Positions 27,985 to 37,034 of a stretch of DNA of 64,000 nt are shown piece by piece (position 1 is the first letter of the stretch; each line of letters begins with the position of its first letter). The DNA is from Klebsiella pneumoniae (GTDB lineage Bacteria > Pseudomonadota > Gammaproteobacteria > Eutrophobiales > Eutrophobiaceae). The position numbers and the translations under genes were made by a program. The notes beneath the pieces were generated by a model. The model worked only from the letters and a program-made list of their open reading frames with translations. It did not search any database and was not told the origin of the DNA. The DNA lies in contig CAMDWI010000004.1 in NCBI GenBank assembly GCA_945878555.1, positions 156,030 through 220,029 on the forward strand. The letters are read 5' to 3'.

Positions 27985-28515
27985 ATGTACACAAAACTAC
28001 ATAAAGTAAATATGAAATCAACTATTGTCACCTCCCCTCTTTCAGAGGAAATATTAAAACGTAATCAAAAAACTGTGGAAGCTTGGGAAGCCGCAGTTTT
28101 AATTATTAATAGTCTTCTCGATGCTTATAAAGATGGTGAAATTGGATTCGAGCATTACTGCAAGTCAGTAGATAAAATACTTAATGTCGAACTAATCAAA
28201 GATCACAGTGACAAAACCTTCGGGAAATTTATTCGTCAGGCACTAGCCTGTGCACCGAATAAGAAAAAATGGAAAAGAAGCAATTCTCCTACTAAATGGA
28301 TCAGAATCGTATGTGGCGAGCTTTGTGTGTTAGTTTCAGAAAAAGAAGGTCGGCCAATAAATCGCCATGCAGAAAATAATGCTCTTGAGCGTGTGGTAGA
28401 AATTATGAAAGATAGAGGCATTTCTGTCACAGTATCTGTGGTTGAGCGCGGTTATAAGATACATAACGACGAAAATGAAAATAAAAAAAGAAGTAATAAA
28501 AAACTCCGCAAATAA
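27985..28515 (+). CDS. Hypothetical island protein
   Basis: I do not recognise this 176-residue protein. It begins two bases after the integrase stop, so it is translated with it; a second possible start is the ATG at 28012. It is largely helical and ends in a very basic tail (ENENKKRSNKKLRK). A segment with RPINRHAENNALERVVEIMKD is moderately conserved-looking. No membrane segment or signal is seen. Position between integrase and AlpA suggests a satellite accessory or regulator. Confidence 0.6.
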   Translation: MYTKLHKVNMKSTIVTSPLSEEILKRNQKTVEAWEAAVLIINSLLDAYKDGEIGFEHYCKSVDKILNVELIKDHSDKTFGKFIRQALACAPNKKKWKRSNSPTKWIRIVCGELCVLVSEKEGRPINRHAENNALERVVEIMKDRGISVTVSVVERGYKIHNDENENKKRSNKKLRK

Positions 28516-28556
28516 ATAAAAAACTGCGGATGATGTGTCCGTCTACTTAAGCTTAA

Positions 28557-28586
28557 ATTGCTCCATCTTCGTTCTATAGGAGCAAT
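28557..28586 (+). promoter_or_regulatory. Hairpin covering the alpA ribosome-binding site
   Basis: ATTGCTCC (28557-28564) pairs perfectly with GGAGCAAT (28579-28586), loop 14 bases. The AGGAG for the alpA-like gene (ATG 28590) lies in the stem, so translation could be controlled by folding or by a protein. Confidence 0.5.
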
Positions 28587-28589
28587 ACC

Positions 28590-28805
28590 ATGCATCAGTC
28601 AAAATTACATGCGCCCCCAGTATTCGTCCGAAAACCTGTTGTTTTAAGCCGATTTGGTTTTAGCAATTCTCAACTTTATAAATTAATCCAGAGCGGCGAA
28701 TTCCCACCACCCATTAAAATTTCACCACGATGTTCAGCATGGGTGGAATCAGAGCTTGATGCGCATGCTGAGAAATTGATCACAGCATCTCGCAATAAGC
28801 CATAA
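28590..28805 (+). CDS. AlpA-family regulator
   Basis: The 71-residue protein is a small MerR-like helix-turn-helix: FVRKPVVLSRFGFSNSQLYKLIQSGEFPPPIKISPRCSAWVESELDAH fits the AlpA pattern (helix, YxLI, GEFPxPxK, W.xxE). In P4-like satellites and islands AlpA acts as a transcriptional activator or recombination directionality factor for the integrase. Here it lies between integrase and primase, the usual place. Its mRNA start is covered by a hairpin. Confidence 0.88.
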   Translation: MHQSKLHAPPVFVRKPVVLSRFGFSNSQLYKLIQSGEFPPPIKISPRCSAWVESELDAHAEKLITASRNKP

Positions 28806-28855
28806 GTTGCATCGGAATTGCTCTACATTTTTCCTTTGTTTGGAATTTTGCCCCC

Positions 28856-31336
28856 ATGACTCACAAACTTAACCCGCTACCCGATCCGCTTGCGGTTTTA
28901 AAGTTTTATCCGCAATTTATTCTGTACAAACTGGTGCCTTCAGTCAGAACGGGTAAGACCGACAAATTGCCACTGAATCCTGATACGTTCAGTACTGCTG
29001 ACGCCCATGAACCTGCCAACTGGCGAGACCATGCGACCATAGCAGCCTTGGTGGAGTTGTGCGGCCCGGAATACGGTGTTGGTTTTGTCTTCACAGCCAA
29101 AGATCCGTTCTTTTTTCTGGATATAGATAACTGTCTGCAAAATGATAATACGTGGTCACCTATTGCCAATGATTTGATTAGTCAATTACCAGGTGCCACC
29201 ATTGAAGTCAGTCAATCTAGACGCGGGTTACATATATTTGGCATGTACCAAACATTGCCATCACATAGACGCAAAAACATCGGATTGAAACTCGAACTTT
29301 ATACTAAAGGAAGATACGCTGCGCTTACTGGTCTGAATATGACGGGCGATGTGACCGTTGATTGTACCGAGGCATTGCATAGAATTATCGACCAATATTT
29401 CTCTTATGAGGGCGGTGTCTGCGATAAAGCACTTGACGATTGGCGAGATACTCCAGTACCAGAATGGCAAGGTCCAGAGGACGATGAGACGCTAATCAAC
29501 AAAATGCTTTCATTCAGAAGTGCGCGCGCAACTTTTGGTGAAGGGGCATCTGTGAAAGATTTGTGGGAAAACAATGAAGATGCTTTATCAAAAGCCTACC
29601 CGCCACAAAATAACAGTGATCCCTACGACCGTTCCAGTGCTGATGCAGCCTTGTCTATGCATCTTGCTTACTGGACTGGGAATAATCATGAACGAATTCT
29701 GCGTTTAATGCGAAAATCTAACTTGGTCAGAGGTAAATGGGAAAAACACAGGACATATTTAGTAACAACAATCACGAATGCAGTTTCTAAGCAAGCAAAA
29801 ACATTTCGGGCAAATGCAGTATCAGCCCCAACATATGACGATATTATTAGCCAGTTTACGATGTATGGCGACAAGTTGACGGCGGAGCAAACCACACATA
29901 TTTGTAAACTCATTGCTAATGCCACACTGTCCACGCCCCAGCGATCAGAAATTGTAGAACAATTAAAGAAGTATTCGCCATTAAATTCTAAAAAGGAAAT
30001 TGAACAGGCAATCATAGAACAGCAAGGTAGTCATATAAGTGGAAATCATCCGGAACTTTCACAGGCTGTTATCGAATTCATGGGTAAGGGCAATGTTATA
30101 TATGGCGCATCATATTTCTGGAAATGGGGAAATGGTGTTTGGCGCAAATCAGATGATTTGATAATTCGTCAATTCGTCCAGTCAGTATGTAATACTCTGT
30201 TGAAAGGGGAGTATAAAAAAGCAACGATAGATAGTGTGTTTGACATCACCAAAACTGCCCTCTACTTGCCAGAACATGAATTTAATGTTTATCGTGATGC
30301 AAATATTATCAATGTACAAAATGGTGAACTGCATTATGTAAATGGTGTCTGGACGTTATATCCGCATGTACGCGAGCACTATTTCACTACGCAATTGCCA
30401 GTAAGTTATGATCCAACAGCAACCGCACACAGATTTGAGCAGTTCCTAAAGGAAATTTTTAATAACGATCCTGATGTACTGAACAAAATTCAGGTTTTGC
30501 TTGAAATGATTGGTTACACAATGTTGCCCACCTGTCGATTTGAGAAATTTATAATCCTGACGGGCGAAGGTGCCAACGGCAAATCAGTAATCATGAAAAT
30601 TATCGAAATCCTGATTGGGAAATCAAATGTGTGCGCAGTTCAACTCAAGCAACTGGATAACAGATTTCAGAGGGCACATCTGGATGGAAAGTTGGCAAAT
30701 CTAGTAACAGAAATTGAAGAAGGCGGGCAAATTCCAGATGCGCAAATTAAGGCAATCGTCTCGGGGGAGATGACCACGGCGGAGTATAAGAATAAACCGC
30801 CATTTGACTTTCATCCCATTGTGACCTGTTGGTTTGCAACGAATCATTTGCCCCATATTCGGGATTTCTCTGAAGGGACATTCAGGAGGGCAATTATCTT
30901 AGAGTTAAACAACCGATTCGATAATGAAAGATGCGATCCTTACCTGATGGAAAAACTCGCACAGGAATGTCCAGGCATTCTGAATATGGCATTGCGAGCC
31001 TTGGGCGAAGCGTTGAACAGTGGGAGTTTGACAGTTTGTAACAGCAGTGAATTAGCCAAACTAAGATGGCGGTTGGAAGCGGATCAGGTATTACAGTTTG
31101 TTGAAGATAAATGTGTGCGCATACCGGGTTTCAGAACTGAAGTCTCGGTTCTTTTCTTTGCATATAAACTATGGGCAACTAATTCGGGAATAAAACACAC
31201 ATTGAGTAATATTAATTTTGGAAAAAGATTGGAGCAATTAGGTTTCAAACAAATCAAGGGTACTAACGGTGTTCGACAACGAATGGGAATTATGTTGAAT
31301 AATTACAGTCAGTTTGCCCCTCAACAGAATGAATAG
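28856..31336 (+). CDS. P4-type primase/helicase
   Basis: The 826-residue protein has an N-terminal bifunctional primase/polymerase-like region (VGFVFTAKDPFFFLDIDNC with the acidic pair, then SQSRRGLHIFG). A D5/P4-type SF3 helicase follows, with Walker A TGEGANGKSVIMK (about residues 570-580) and Walker B-like ANLVTEIEEG, then WFATNHLPHIRD. Such proteins start and unwind DNA for satellite or plasmid replication. There is no strong Shine-Dalgarno; the start is preceded by TTTTGCCCCC, the complement of the island G-box. It marks the left part of the island as satellite-like. Confidence 0.9.
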   Translation: MTHKLNPLPDPLAVLKFYPQFILYKLVPSVRTGKTDKLPLNPDTFSTADAHEPANWRDHATIAALVELCGPEYGVGFVFTAKDPFFFLDIDNCLQNDNTWSPIANDLISQLPGATIEVSQSRRGLHIFGMYQTLPSHRRKNIGLKLELYTKGRYAALTGLNMTGDVTVDCTEALHRIIDQYFSYEGGVCDKALDDWRDTPVPEWQGPEDDETLINKMLSFRSARATFGEGASVKDLWENNEDALSKAYPPQNNSDPYDRSSADAALSMHLAYWTGNNHERILRLMRKSNLVRGKWEKHRTYLVTTITNAVSKQAKTFRANAVSAPTYDDIISQFTMYGDKLTAEQTTHICKLIANATLSTPQRSEIVEQLKKYSPLNSKKEIEQAIIEQQGSHISGNHPELSQAVIEFMGKGNVIYGASYFWKWGNGVWRKSDDLIIRQFVQSVCNTLLKGEYKKATIDSVFDITKTALYLPEHEFNVYRDANIINVQNGELHYVNGVWTLYPHVREHYFTTQLPVSYDPTATAHRFEQFLKEIFNNDPDVLNKIQVLLEMIGYTMLPTCRFEKFIILTGEGANGKSVIMKIIEILIGKSNVCAVQLKQLDNRFQRAHLDGKLANLVTEIEEGGQIPDAQIKAIVSGEMTTAEYKNKPPFDFHPIVTCWFATNHLPHIRDFSEGTFRRAIILELNNRFDNERCDPYLMEKLAQECPGILNMALRALGEALNSGSLTVCNSSELAKLRWRLEADQVLQFVEDKCVRIPGFRTEVSVLFFAYKLWATNSGIKHTLSNINFGKRLEQLGFKQIKGTNGVRQRMGIMLNNYSQFAPQQNE

Positions 31337-31504
31337 GGCATTAATGGCGCGATTTGTTCACATCTTATTTATATTGTAACGGCTCATGGGTAACTTTAAA
31401 ACATAAAGAATTTTCTATAAATCATGTTAAAAAATACGCCACTTATGCCACTAAATACCTATACCTTTGTGAAAAATAGTGAAATTGACTAATGATTTCG
31501 GTTT

Positions 31505-32062
31505 ATGAACAACATGATACCCATTTACCAAAATTACAAGCGCAAAAAACAACCAACATCTGACATACCTAGCTTGGATATACGTCAAATCAATGGGATA
31601 AGTACAGCCATCCACCGCCGTGGCAATTTACATATACCGAACAACGAAGAACCTATCGAATTCACAGTAGGGGGCGACGTGCTATTGTTAGCAGCTAGTA
31701 ACCAGACAATACATTTTGATATCACAAAATGTAACTATGGTGGTGTGCGCCATTGGTTTAAATGTCCACAGTGCAATAGAAGGACACTGAAACTATTTTA
31801 TCAACGAAACGTTTTCTTATGTAGGCAATGTCATAACTTAACCTACGCCTCTCAGAATCAGATGGAGATTGATAGGTTATTATGGCGGTTGGTTAAAATA
31901 AGAAGGAGCCTTGGTTATCAAGGAATTGCTGAACCGATACTGAAAAAGCCCAAGTGTATGCACTGGAAAACTTTTGAATCACTGTATGATGAAGAAAGGG
32001 AGTTAAGTTATAAATATGGCAGCGCTGCAATCAGCTATTTAGGGATAAAACTTTCCATTTAG
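31505..32062 (+). CDS. Zinc-ribbon island protein
   Basis: This 185-residue protein has a four-cysteine zinc ribbon: CPQC and CRQC (in HWFKCPQCNRRTLKLF and FLCRQCHNLTYASQ). The N-terminus is basic (YKRKKQ). Similar small zinc-ribbon proteins occur in P4-like islands, with no known function. It follows the primase after a 168-base gap and may be read from it. DNA or RNA binding is likely but unproven. Confidence 0.65.
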   Translation: MNNMIPIYQNYKRKKQPTSDIPSLDIRQINGISTAIHRRGNLHIPNNEEPIEFTVGGDVLLLAASNQTIHFDITKCNYGGVRHWFKCPQCNRRTLKLFYQRNVFLCRQCHNLTYASQNQMEIDRLLWRLVKIRRSLGYQGIAEPILKKPKCMHWKTFESLYDEERELSYKYGSAAISYLGIKLSI

Positions 32063-32072
32063 TACTGGCCGT

Positions 32073-32603
32073 TCATTTCCTGCGATACGATAACCAATGT
32101 TCACGGTTGCTTGGAAGTACTTGAGCCAACCATTCCTGTGAAGGTGAATCAAGGATAACGAGCCACCGTGAGTTGGGCGAGCATTGCTGAAGGGCTTTCC
32201 ATGCCGATGCGAATATAGGAGAGTTGTTGGCAGAATTTTCGAGTCCTTTTTTACTCCCAAAGGTGAGGACACCAACCCCAGGCACGAAATCATCTGGCAT
32301 AGGCTTGGGTATTTGAGTATAGGGGGCAAATGCAATTTCTCCGTCCGGAAGTCTGGAAGTCGCAACATGTCCGCCTATGGCGTATTCGTGATCAAGGCAG
32401 GCAAGAGCCCAAGGTGCTGGTGGGCGTCCGTAATTGAGTTTATCGAAGTACCACATTGGGCTTTGGTTATACGGGGCAAGGATAGGCTCTAAAAGTTCCT
32501 GAGCTTCATGGGGTATCCCGTAGGTTAATTTTCCATCGGGAACAAAGGCCCCTCCGTCCTTGCTAACTGAGGACTCCACGATCAGAATCTCGAAACGATG
32601 CAT
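32073..32603 (-). CDS. Hypothetical protein
   Basis: I do not recognise this 176-residue, soluble, proline-rich protein. It has no signal peptide or membrane segment. Segments such as WALACLDHEYAIGGHVATSR and GVGVLTFGSKKGLENSANN look ordered, but no catalytic motif is clear. It lies on the minus strand and converges on the zinc-ribbon gene, with 10 bases between the stops. With the next gene it may form a two-gene accessory or defence unit inside the satellite part. Confidence 0.55.
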   Translation of the reverse strand: MHRFEILIVESSVSKDGGAFVPDGKLTYGIPHEAQELLEPILAPYNQSPMWYFDKLNYGRPPAPWALACLDHEYAIGGHVATSRLPDGEIAFAPYTQIPKPMPDDFVPGVGVLTFGSKKGLENSANNSPIFASAWKALQQCSPNSRWLVILDSPSQEWLAQVLPSNREHWLSYRRK

Positions 32604-32643
32604 CTGATTCTCCTAATACTTTAATGATTCTGGATGGAAATGT

Positions 32644-33324
32644 TCAACCGACCAACTTTACACGCTCTCTTATATTTTGTTTGTGTTGCTGGGCGTATTT
32701 TGAATCAAACGCCTTTTCAGCAATTAAATAATCTGTAGTTTTATCAAAAATCCTCAAATACTCTTCGCCAATTGGGGTGAGCACCCCCCTGTGTACGTGA
32801 TAATCACCGCTTTCAAGAAGATCCCCCGCAACATTATTTAACCATGAATAAGCTATGCGCCTAGGAGAGATATTTTCTCTTTTCATAATTGTTACAATTT
32901 GTAATTTATTCGCCAGAATTCTCTTTACCGTATATTCACTAATTGTTTCAAAGTAAAAGTAATTACTAAATTCATTTTTTATCCCATTTAATGCATCAAG
33001 AATGAGCTTTATTTCAGGTTCGTTATTAAGGGCTTCAGAAGTACCTGGTATTTTATTAAATGCCCCTTGGGTAATAGTCGCTGCGATTATTTCACTTTCC
33101 CAATCATCTCCATCAGTATCACGCATTTCAATTATTCGTGTTTGGCGACTGATGGCGACAATCCATGAAAACACTGTTGCTGCAAACCAGCATGTGGTGA
33201 AGCTGATTAGGTCAAACCATGCACCTAAAATGATCCATAGTAGAAACCCGAACCAAAGACCATTACCAAGTGTCATGAAACTTACTGCTTTGTAATCAGA
33301 TAACGTCCAGTTAATTTTTTTCAT
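32644..33324 (-). CDS. Membrane protein with two N-terminal helices
   Basis: The 226-residue protein has two hydrophobic segments (about residues 13-33, FMTLGNGLWFGFLLWIILGAW, and 38-60, SFTTCWFAATVFSWIVAI) followed by a soluble C-terminal domain of about 160 residues. This pattern, a membrane anchor plus cytoplasmic effector-like domain, is common among phage-defence effectors, but no known effector domain is recognised. The gene is divergent from the XRE regulator. Confidence 0.6.
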   Translation of the reverse strand: MKKINWTLSDYKAVSFMTLGNGLWFGFLLWIILGAWFDLISFTTCWFAATVFSWIVAISRQTRIIEMRDTDGDDWESEIIAATITQGAFNKIPGTSEALNNEPEIKLILDALNGIKNEFSNYFYFETISEYTVKRILANKLQIVTIMKRENISPRRIAYSWLNNVAGDLLESGDYHVHRGVLTPIGEEYLRIFDKTTDYLIAEKAFDSKYAQQHKQNIRERVKLVG

Positions 33325-33371
33325 GATTAATTATCTTGGGCTAATAATTAGAATTCGTTGACTATAGACAA

Positions 33372-33385
33372 CAGACTGATGTCTG
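33372..33385. promoter_or_regulatory. Possible operator of the XRE regulator
   Basis: A 5-bp inverted repeat CAGAC-TGAT-GTCTG lies in the divergent intergenic region between the membrane protein gene and the XRE gene, a usual place for autoregulation. TTGACT at 33358-33363 could be a -35 box. Confidence 0.35.
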
Positions 33386-33406
33386 ACAAGTCCTTATGCT
33401 TCTTCA

Positions 33407-33658
33407 ATGCCAAAAGGACAAAAAAGATCAATTCCACAGGGTTTTGGTCGGGGATTAAAAGAGTTACGTACTCTGAAAGGGTTAACCCAAGACGATATTG
33501 CCCTAGAATGTGGTATTGATAGAAGTTTTATTTCACTGATTGAGAGCGGTAAGAAGCAGCCTACTATCACGACGATTGTTTCTATTGCTGCCGCACTGGA
33601 AGTTAAACCCTCAGAACTTGTAAAAGTTATGGAGCAATATTTAGATAAAAATAAATAA
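33407..33658 (+). CDS. XRE-family transcriptional regulator
   Basis: The 83-residue protein is a single Cro/C1-type helix-turn-helix: LKELRTLKGLTQDDIALECGIDRSFISLIESGKKQPTITTIVSIAAALEVKPSEL. Size and composition resemble restriction-modification controller (C) proteins and phage repressors. It is encoded alone next to the inner att-like site and diverges from the membrane protein gene, which it may repress. A dyad in the shared upstream region fits autoregulation. Confidence 0.85.
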   Translation: MPKGQKRSIPQGFGRGLKELRTLKGLTQDDIALECGIDRSFISLIESGKKQPTITTIVSIAAALEVKPSELVKVMEQYLDKNK

Positions 33659-33707
33659 ATGTGTTTGATATAAACTCATCAATCTCGGTACTTCAGTCAA
33701 TATGATT

Positions 33708-33803
33708 GGGGGCATATCTGGGGGCATTTGTAACAACATCACATATAATTATTTTTGTAAAACATTCGCTTAAAGTAAATGTTCGATAGTCCGTAGGTCA
33801 CCA
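33708..33803 (+). repeat. Inner right-end signature: double G-box plus att-like sequence
   Basis: GGGGGCATATCTGGGGGCAT (33708-33727) is followed, 78 bases after its last GGGGGC, by the end of GTTCGATAGTCCGTAGGTCACCA (33781-33803, given here in two parts GTTCGAT and CACCA as the informative ends). These ends match the tRNA-Ala 3' end. It is probably the right end of the satellite part. Confidence 0.55.
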
Positions 33804-33852
33804 GCAGTAAGTTTCGACGATAAAAGTAACTCTTTGAGTCGTGCTAAATTGT

Positions 33853-34383
33853 CTAACAAGGATTCCAATTTTTATATGTTTCAACGACCTCATAATTTGA
33901 GGATTTAAGTAACTTCGAAAATGGATCGAAATGATCAGTTCCGCAAATAAATAAAAGTGGCCATTTATCTAATGAATCTATCTTTTCTAACCAGACTTTC
34001 TCCCTCATTCTAAATGCGTGATTATTTCTCCTGGTATATTCTGCCCAGACTTCTTCTGGTAAATTATCCTTATTCGGATCGCGGGGCCACATCATTATTA
34101 TCGGATACTTCTTGTCATATTGACTCATTATTTCTAATGGAATATTAATTGGAATACCTCGAACCATCCGTTCTTGGAGCCCTGGATCTGCATTTAGATA
34201 TGTTAACTGAAGCTGGGCAGCAAGCATCGACGCAATTGTGACCTCATACTCTCCTATTTCTTCGGCTATAACCCTTACTTTATTCTTTTCACATTCGTTA
34301 ATTAGGACAATCCGAAATTCATCTGGGGCATTCAGCCCAAGTTGTATCGAATGATTAGTGCCAAGTAACACTACAGATTTCAT
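33853..34383 (-). CDS. TIKI/TraB-superfamily-like protein
   Basis: The 176-residue protein has two GxxH motifs, GTNH near the start and GTDH near the end, an EE pair (AEEIGE, about residues 41-46) and an arginine-rich helix (NNHAFRMREKVWLEKI). This set is the hallmark of the TIKI/TraB/EreA/ChaN superfamily of metal-dependent hydrolase-like folds. Here it is soluble, without signal peptide, and much shorter than TraB. The gene is in the cargo part of the island, next to a putative nuclease and a reverse transcriptase. A defence role is inference. Confidence 0.5.
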   Translation of the reverse strand: MKSVVLLGTNHSIQLGLNAPDEFRIVLINECEKNKVRVIAEEIGEYEVTIASMLAAQLQLTYLNADPGLQERMVRGIPINIPLEIMSQYDKKYPIIMMWPRDPNKDNLPEEVWAEYTRRNNHAFRMREKVWLEKIDSLDKWPLLFICGTDHFDPFSKLLKSSNYEVVETYKNWNPC

Positions 34384-34421
34384 TATTTGGAAATACTAAA
34401 GAATATTGTTCCGATAGTTTA

Positions 34422-35510
34422 CTATTTCTTAGGGTAATTCCATACTTGTCGAAACAAAAGCGAATCCGTACGTCCCTCATACACCCAGTCGCCACTTTTA
34501 CTTTCCTTATAGTGTTGCACTACTCTAGGTGCTTTGAAGATTTCTGGAGGCAATGGATACCTTGCATATGGATTATGATATATATGTAACCCGTCTAGAA
34601 TAGATTCATTATGCACATGTGACTTAGAACTTCGCCTTTCTGGTGCACCATGTGGAGGTGTAGCCCATAAAGATATGACTTCAGTATCTGTTAGTGGATT
34701 ATTCGACATGGCACTGACCTTACCCCATGTTGCCGTACAACTAAAAATGATCGCACTAATTTCTGACAAATCAGCATTATTAAAAAAACCAAGAGGTATT
34801 TCCGCACCATTATCTTTTTCAACGTAACCGAGCTTAAGACTAGGAGGACCGTTTGGATATTTTGATGGATCTGCTAAATACACCTCTTCATCTACATAAT
34901 GGTCATAAAGTAACGCGCGAATTGGTCTGTCGTATTGTAAATTAAAATGAGGTTGTTCAAACGGTGCCACGGCTAATAAAAATGGTTTACCAGCTACATG
35001 AGGTAATTTCTTATATGAGTCATTGTACTTTTTGCACTTTGTCAGAATTGCATTGGACAATCGGACGATCGTTTCTGTGTTCATCTCTCTAAATCGTTTA
35101 CTCTTTATTACTGCTATTTCTTCCTCACTGAAGGAGCGATCCCATTCATTTAACTTCCCCTGTGCTGCATTTGCAGTAGTGGCTTCTACTGTAAACTCAA
35201 ACCCATTTGAGGACAGAGAAAAATCTGGGGCGACATGCTTAAAATCTATAGCAAACTTATATTGAGAAAAGGACGCATACAAATATATTTCCCAAAAACT
35301 TGAATTAAAAGTTGTTTGAAACTCTTCAATAAATTTCCCATCACGATCTACAAAACCAGTTGCCCAGTCATTTACCAATTCACATTCAGCCTTTTTAAAG
35401 GGCACAAGAACAGAGATAAAGTTTTTATGAAGGCGGGAAGGATCTACAACTATAGGATCAAAAAGGTTCATGGCTACTGCCCTCGCCTCACGATAACCAT
35501 CTAAAACCAC
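34422..35510 (-). CDS. Putative PD-(D/E)XK-like protein
   Basis: The 362-residue protein contains SSFWEIYLYASF, then APDFSLSSNGFEFTVEATTAN. The spacing WE...PDF...VEA resembles the restriction-endonuclease-like core (Glu, Asp, Glu), though the usual lysine after the last glutamate reads as threonine, so activity is uncertain. I have seen similar proteins called 'glycosaminoglycan attachment' by automatic annotation, which has no functional basis. The start is a GTG at 35510; an ATG at 35471 (MNLFDPIVV) is an alternative. It lies 63 bases after the reverse transcriptase gene and is probably in one operon with it. Confidence 0.5.
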   Translation of the reverse strand: MVLDGYREARAVAMNLFDPIVVDPSRLHKNFISVLVPFKKAECELVNDWATGFVDRDGKFIEEFQTTFNSSFWEIYLYASFSQYKFAIDFKHVAPDFSLSSNGFEFTVEATTANAAQGKLNEWDRSFSEEEIAVIKSKRFREMNTETIVRLSNAILTKCKKYNDSYKKLPHVAGKPFLLAVAPFEQPHFNLQYDRPIRALLYDHYVDEEVYLADPSKYPNGPPSLKLGYVEKDNGAEIPLGFFNNADLSEISAIIFSCTATWGKVSAMSNNPLTDTEVISLWATPPHGAPERRSSKSHVHNESILDGLHIYHNPYARYPLPPEIFKAPRVVQHYKESKSGDWVYEGRTDSLLFRQVWNYPKK

Positions 35511-35573
35511 ATATATATTTTATCAGACCGTTTCGCCAGTTTACCAAGCTGGATAATACCTTCGATTTTGATC

Positions 35574-36851
35574 CTATGGTTGCCATTGAGGTAAATCTTT
35601 AGTTTTGGTATCAACAAGTAATTGGACGCCTAAAACCCTTCTACTATCCTCATGCTGATTATTTTCCAGGTACCTGGAACGCATGGACATACACTTCTGC
35701 ATATAACTTCGCTTTAACTCAGTAATTTTTTGATCTAGTTGTCTTAATGTTTTTTTATGATTACAGAAAGCATATGTATTCCCCCATCCCTTTAGAACAT
35801 TTTTAGCGCGAATGAGAGCATCTATCATTGTTTGATTATTCTCGGCTGCATCTATAGGATTTGCGAGCGTACTAATACTAGAATTAAAAATAGTTTCTAT
35901 ATCGGTTTGAAGTTTTTTGCAATTTTTGCTACTTGGCATGATTTGATTATTTAAAACACTGCATCCAAGTAGAGTAATTCCTTCATTAACCCTTCCCCTA
36001 ATAGACTTACCAGTTCCGTCGTTGGGTGAATATGCGGAAAGCTTCAGTTTATCGAGCATTACTAATGCTTTAGAAAATGCTGTGTCGACCGCGCGCTGAG
36101 TTGGGCCCAGGATTATAAAATCATCAATGTAACGAAAACAAAAAATGCCATTTTTATTTAGTTTAATATCAAAATCCTTAAGCAAAATATTACCAAAGAA
36201 AGGCGAAAGGCAGCATCCTTGTGCAACACCTACCTCATGAAAATCAAAATAAGTACTGTCCGCACCCAGTTGGGTCATATTCTCCAGTTCCACATCTGTA
36301 GCTTTAATCAAGATATCCATGAATTGATCGTGGTTGTAAACAGATTGAATCGTCTGCAATACCTTATCTTTGGGGATATTCCTAAAAAAATCGGATATAT
36401 CAGACGTTATGTAGTGAGTGCATCCTGATCTGATGGCATACATGACAGCGGAAATTGCATCTGGAACACCCCTATTTTCTATACCTCCAAAGCTAAAGGG
36501 ATTTTTAAAAATTATCTGAAGCGCGCGTGATATTTGCAATACATTGAGTATTGCTCTTTGTACAACTCTACTATCAATAGGGGACACTACAATCGGTCTT
36601 TTACCCCCACTTTTTTTTGTTTGGATAATTCCATGAGAAGGCGGAAAAACGAATCTTTTTTGACGGAGGTCAACGTTAATACGGTCGATTCTAGCTGGTG
36701 CATCAGCATCGAATTCCTTGACTAAATCAATTGTCTCAGATGACTTGGAGCGAAAACCATTATCCCGAACATGACGCCAGGCTTGCCATAGGTTTCCTGG
36801 ACTGTGAACACGTTTATAAGGGTTTTTAAATGTATTCAAGTAGATCGACAC
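35574..36851 (-). CDS. Reverse transcriptase, possible defence-associated (UG/DRT-like)
   Basis: The 425-residue protein shows reverse-transcriptase motifs in order: KRPIVVSPIDSRVVQRAIL (85-103), SDISDFFRNIP with the first aspartates (150-160), GVAQGCCLSPFFGN (208-221), catalytic YIDD (241-244) and GITLLGC further on. A thumb-like segment VLKGWGNTYAF follows. There is no endonuclease, integrase or maturase HNH domain, and it lacks the SQ motif of diversity-generating retroelements. Start is a GTG at 36851, two codons after a stop, directly at the foot of a hairpin and without a Shine-Dalgarno. Upstream are two identical 132-bp repeats. The class (DRT, retron or other) needs a phylogeny. Confidence 0.85.
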   Translation of the reverse strand: MSIYLNTFKNPYKRVHSPGNLWQAWRHVRDNGFRSKSSETIDLVKEFDADAPARIDRINVDLRQKRFVFPPSHGIIQTKKSGGKRPIVVSPIDSRVVQRAILNVLQISRALQIIFKNPFSFGGIENRGVPDAISAVMYAIRSGCTHYITSDISDFFRNIPKDKVLQTIQSVYNHDQFMDILIKATDVELENMTQLGADSTYFDFHEVGVAQGCCLSPFFGNILLKDFDIKLNKNGIFCFRYIDDFIILGPTQRAVDTAFSKALVMLDKLKLSAYSPNDGTGKSIRGRVNEGITLLGCSVLNNQIMPSSKNCKKLQTDIETIFNSSISTLANPIDAAENNQTMIDALIRAKNVLKGWGNTYAFCNHKKTLRQLDQKITELKRSYMQKCMSMRSRYLENNQHEDSRRVLGVQLLVDTKTKDLPQWQP

Positions 36852-36899
36852 TTGTCATGAGCTGAGTGTACTGGCGCACATCACTCAGCTGCTCACAAG
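36851..36899. promoter_or_regulatory. Hairpin directly upstream of the reverse transcriptase
   Basis: Outer stem CTTGT/ACAAG (36851-36855, 36895-36899), a 4x4 internal loop, then an inner 9-bp stem AGCTGAGTG/CACTCAGCT (36860-36868, 36882-36890) with a 13-base loop. It ends exactly at the reverse-transcriptase start codon and three bases before repeat copy 1. Confidence 0.6.
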
Positions 36900-36902
36900 G
36901 AA

Positions 36903-37034
36903 GTTAAGCCTCAAGGGGGCTCCAGCAAGGGAGCATGCCCAGCTGAACAGCGTATACAGCAGCAATCCAGCGTATTTGCAGCTTACATCCACGTCGGTCC
37001 ATATTGACGCGGGAAGCGCAGACACTAAGGCCAT
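36903..37034. repeat. 132-bp direct repeat, copy 1
   Basis: Identical over 132 bases to 37240-37371; both start GTTAAGCC and end AAGGCCAT. Flanks differ. Confidence 0.95.

Noticed and set aside
28495..28535. Terminator after the gene at 27985-28515
   Set aside because: CCGCA...TGCGG can pair, but the stem is only five bases and no T-run follows.
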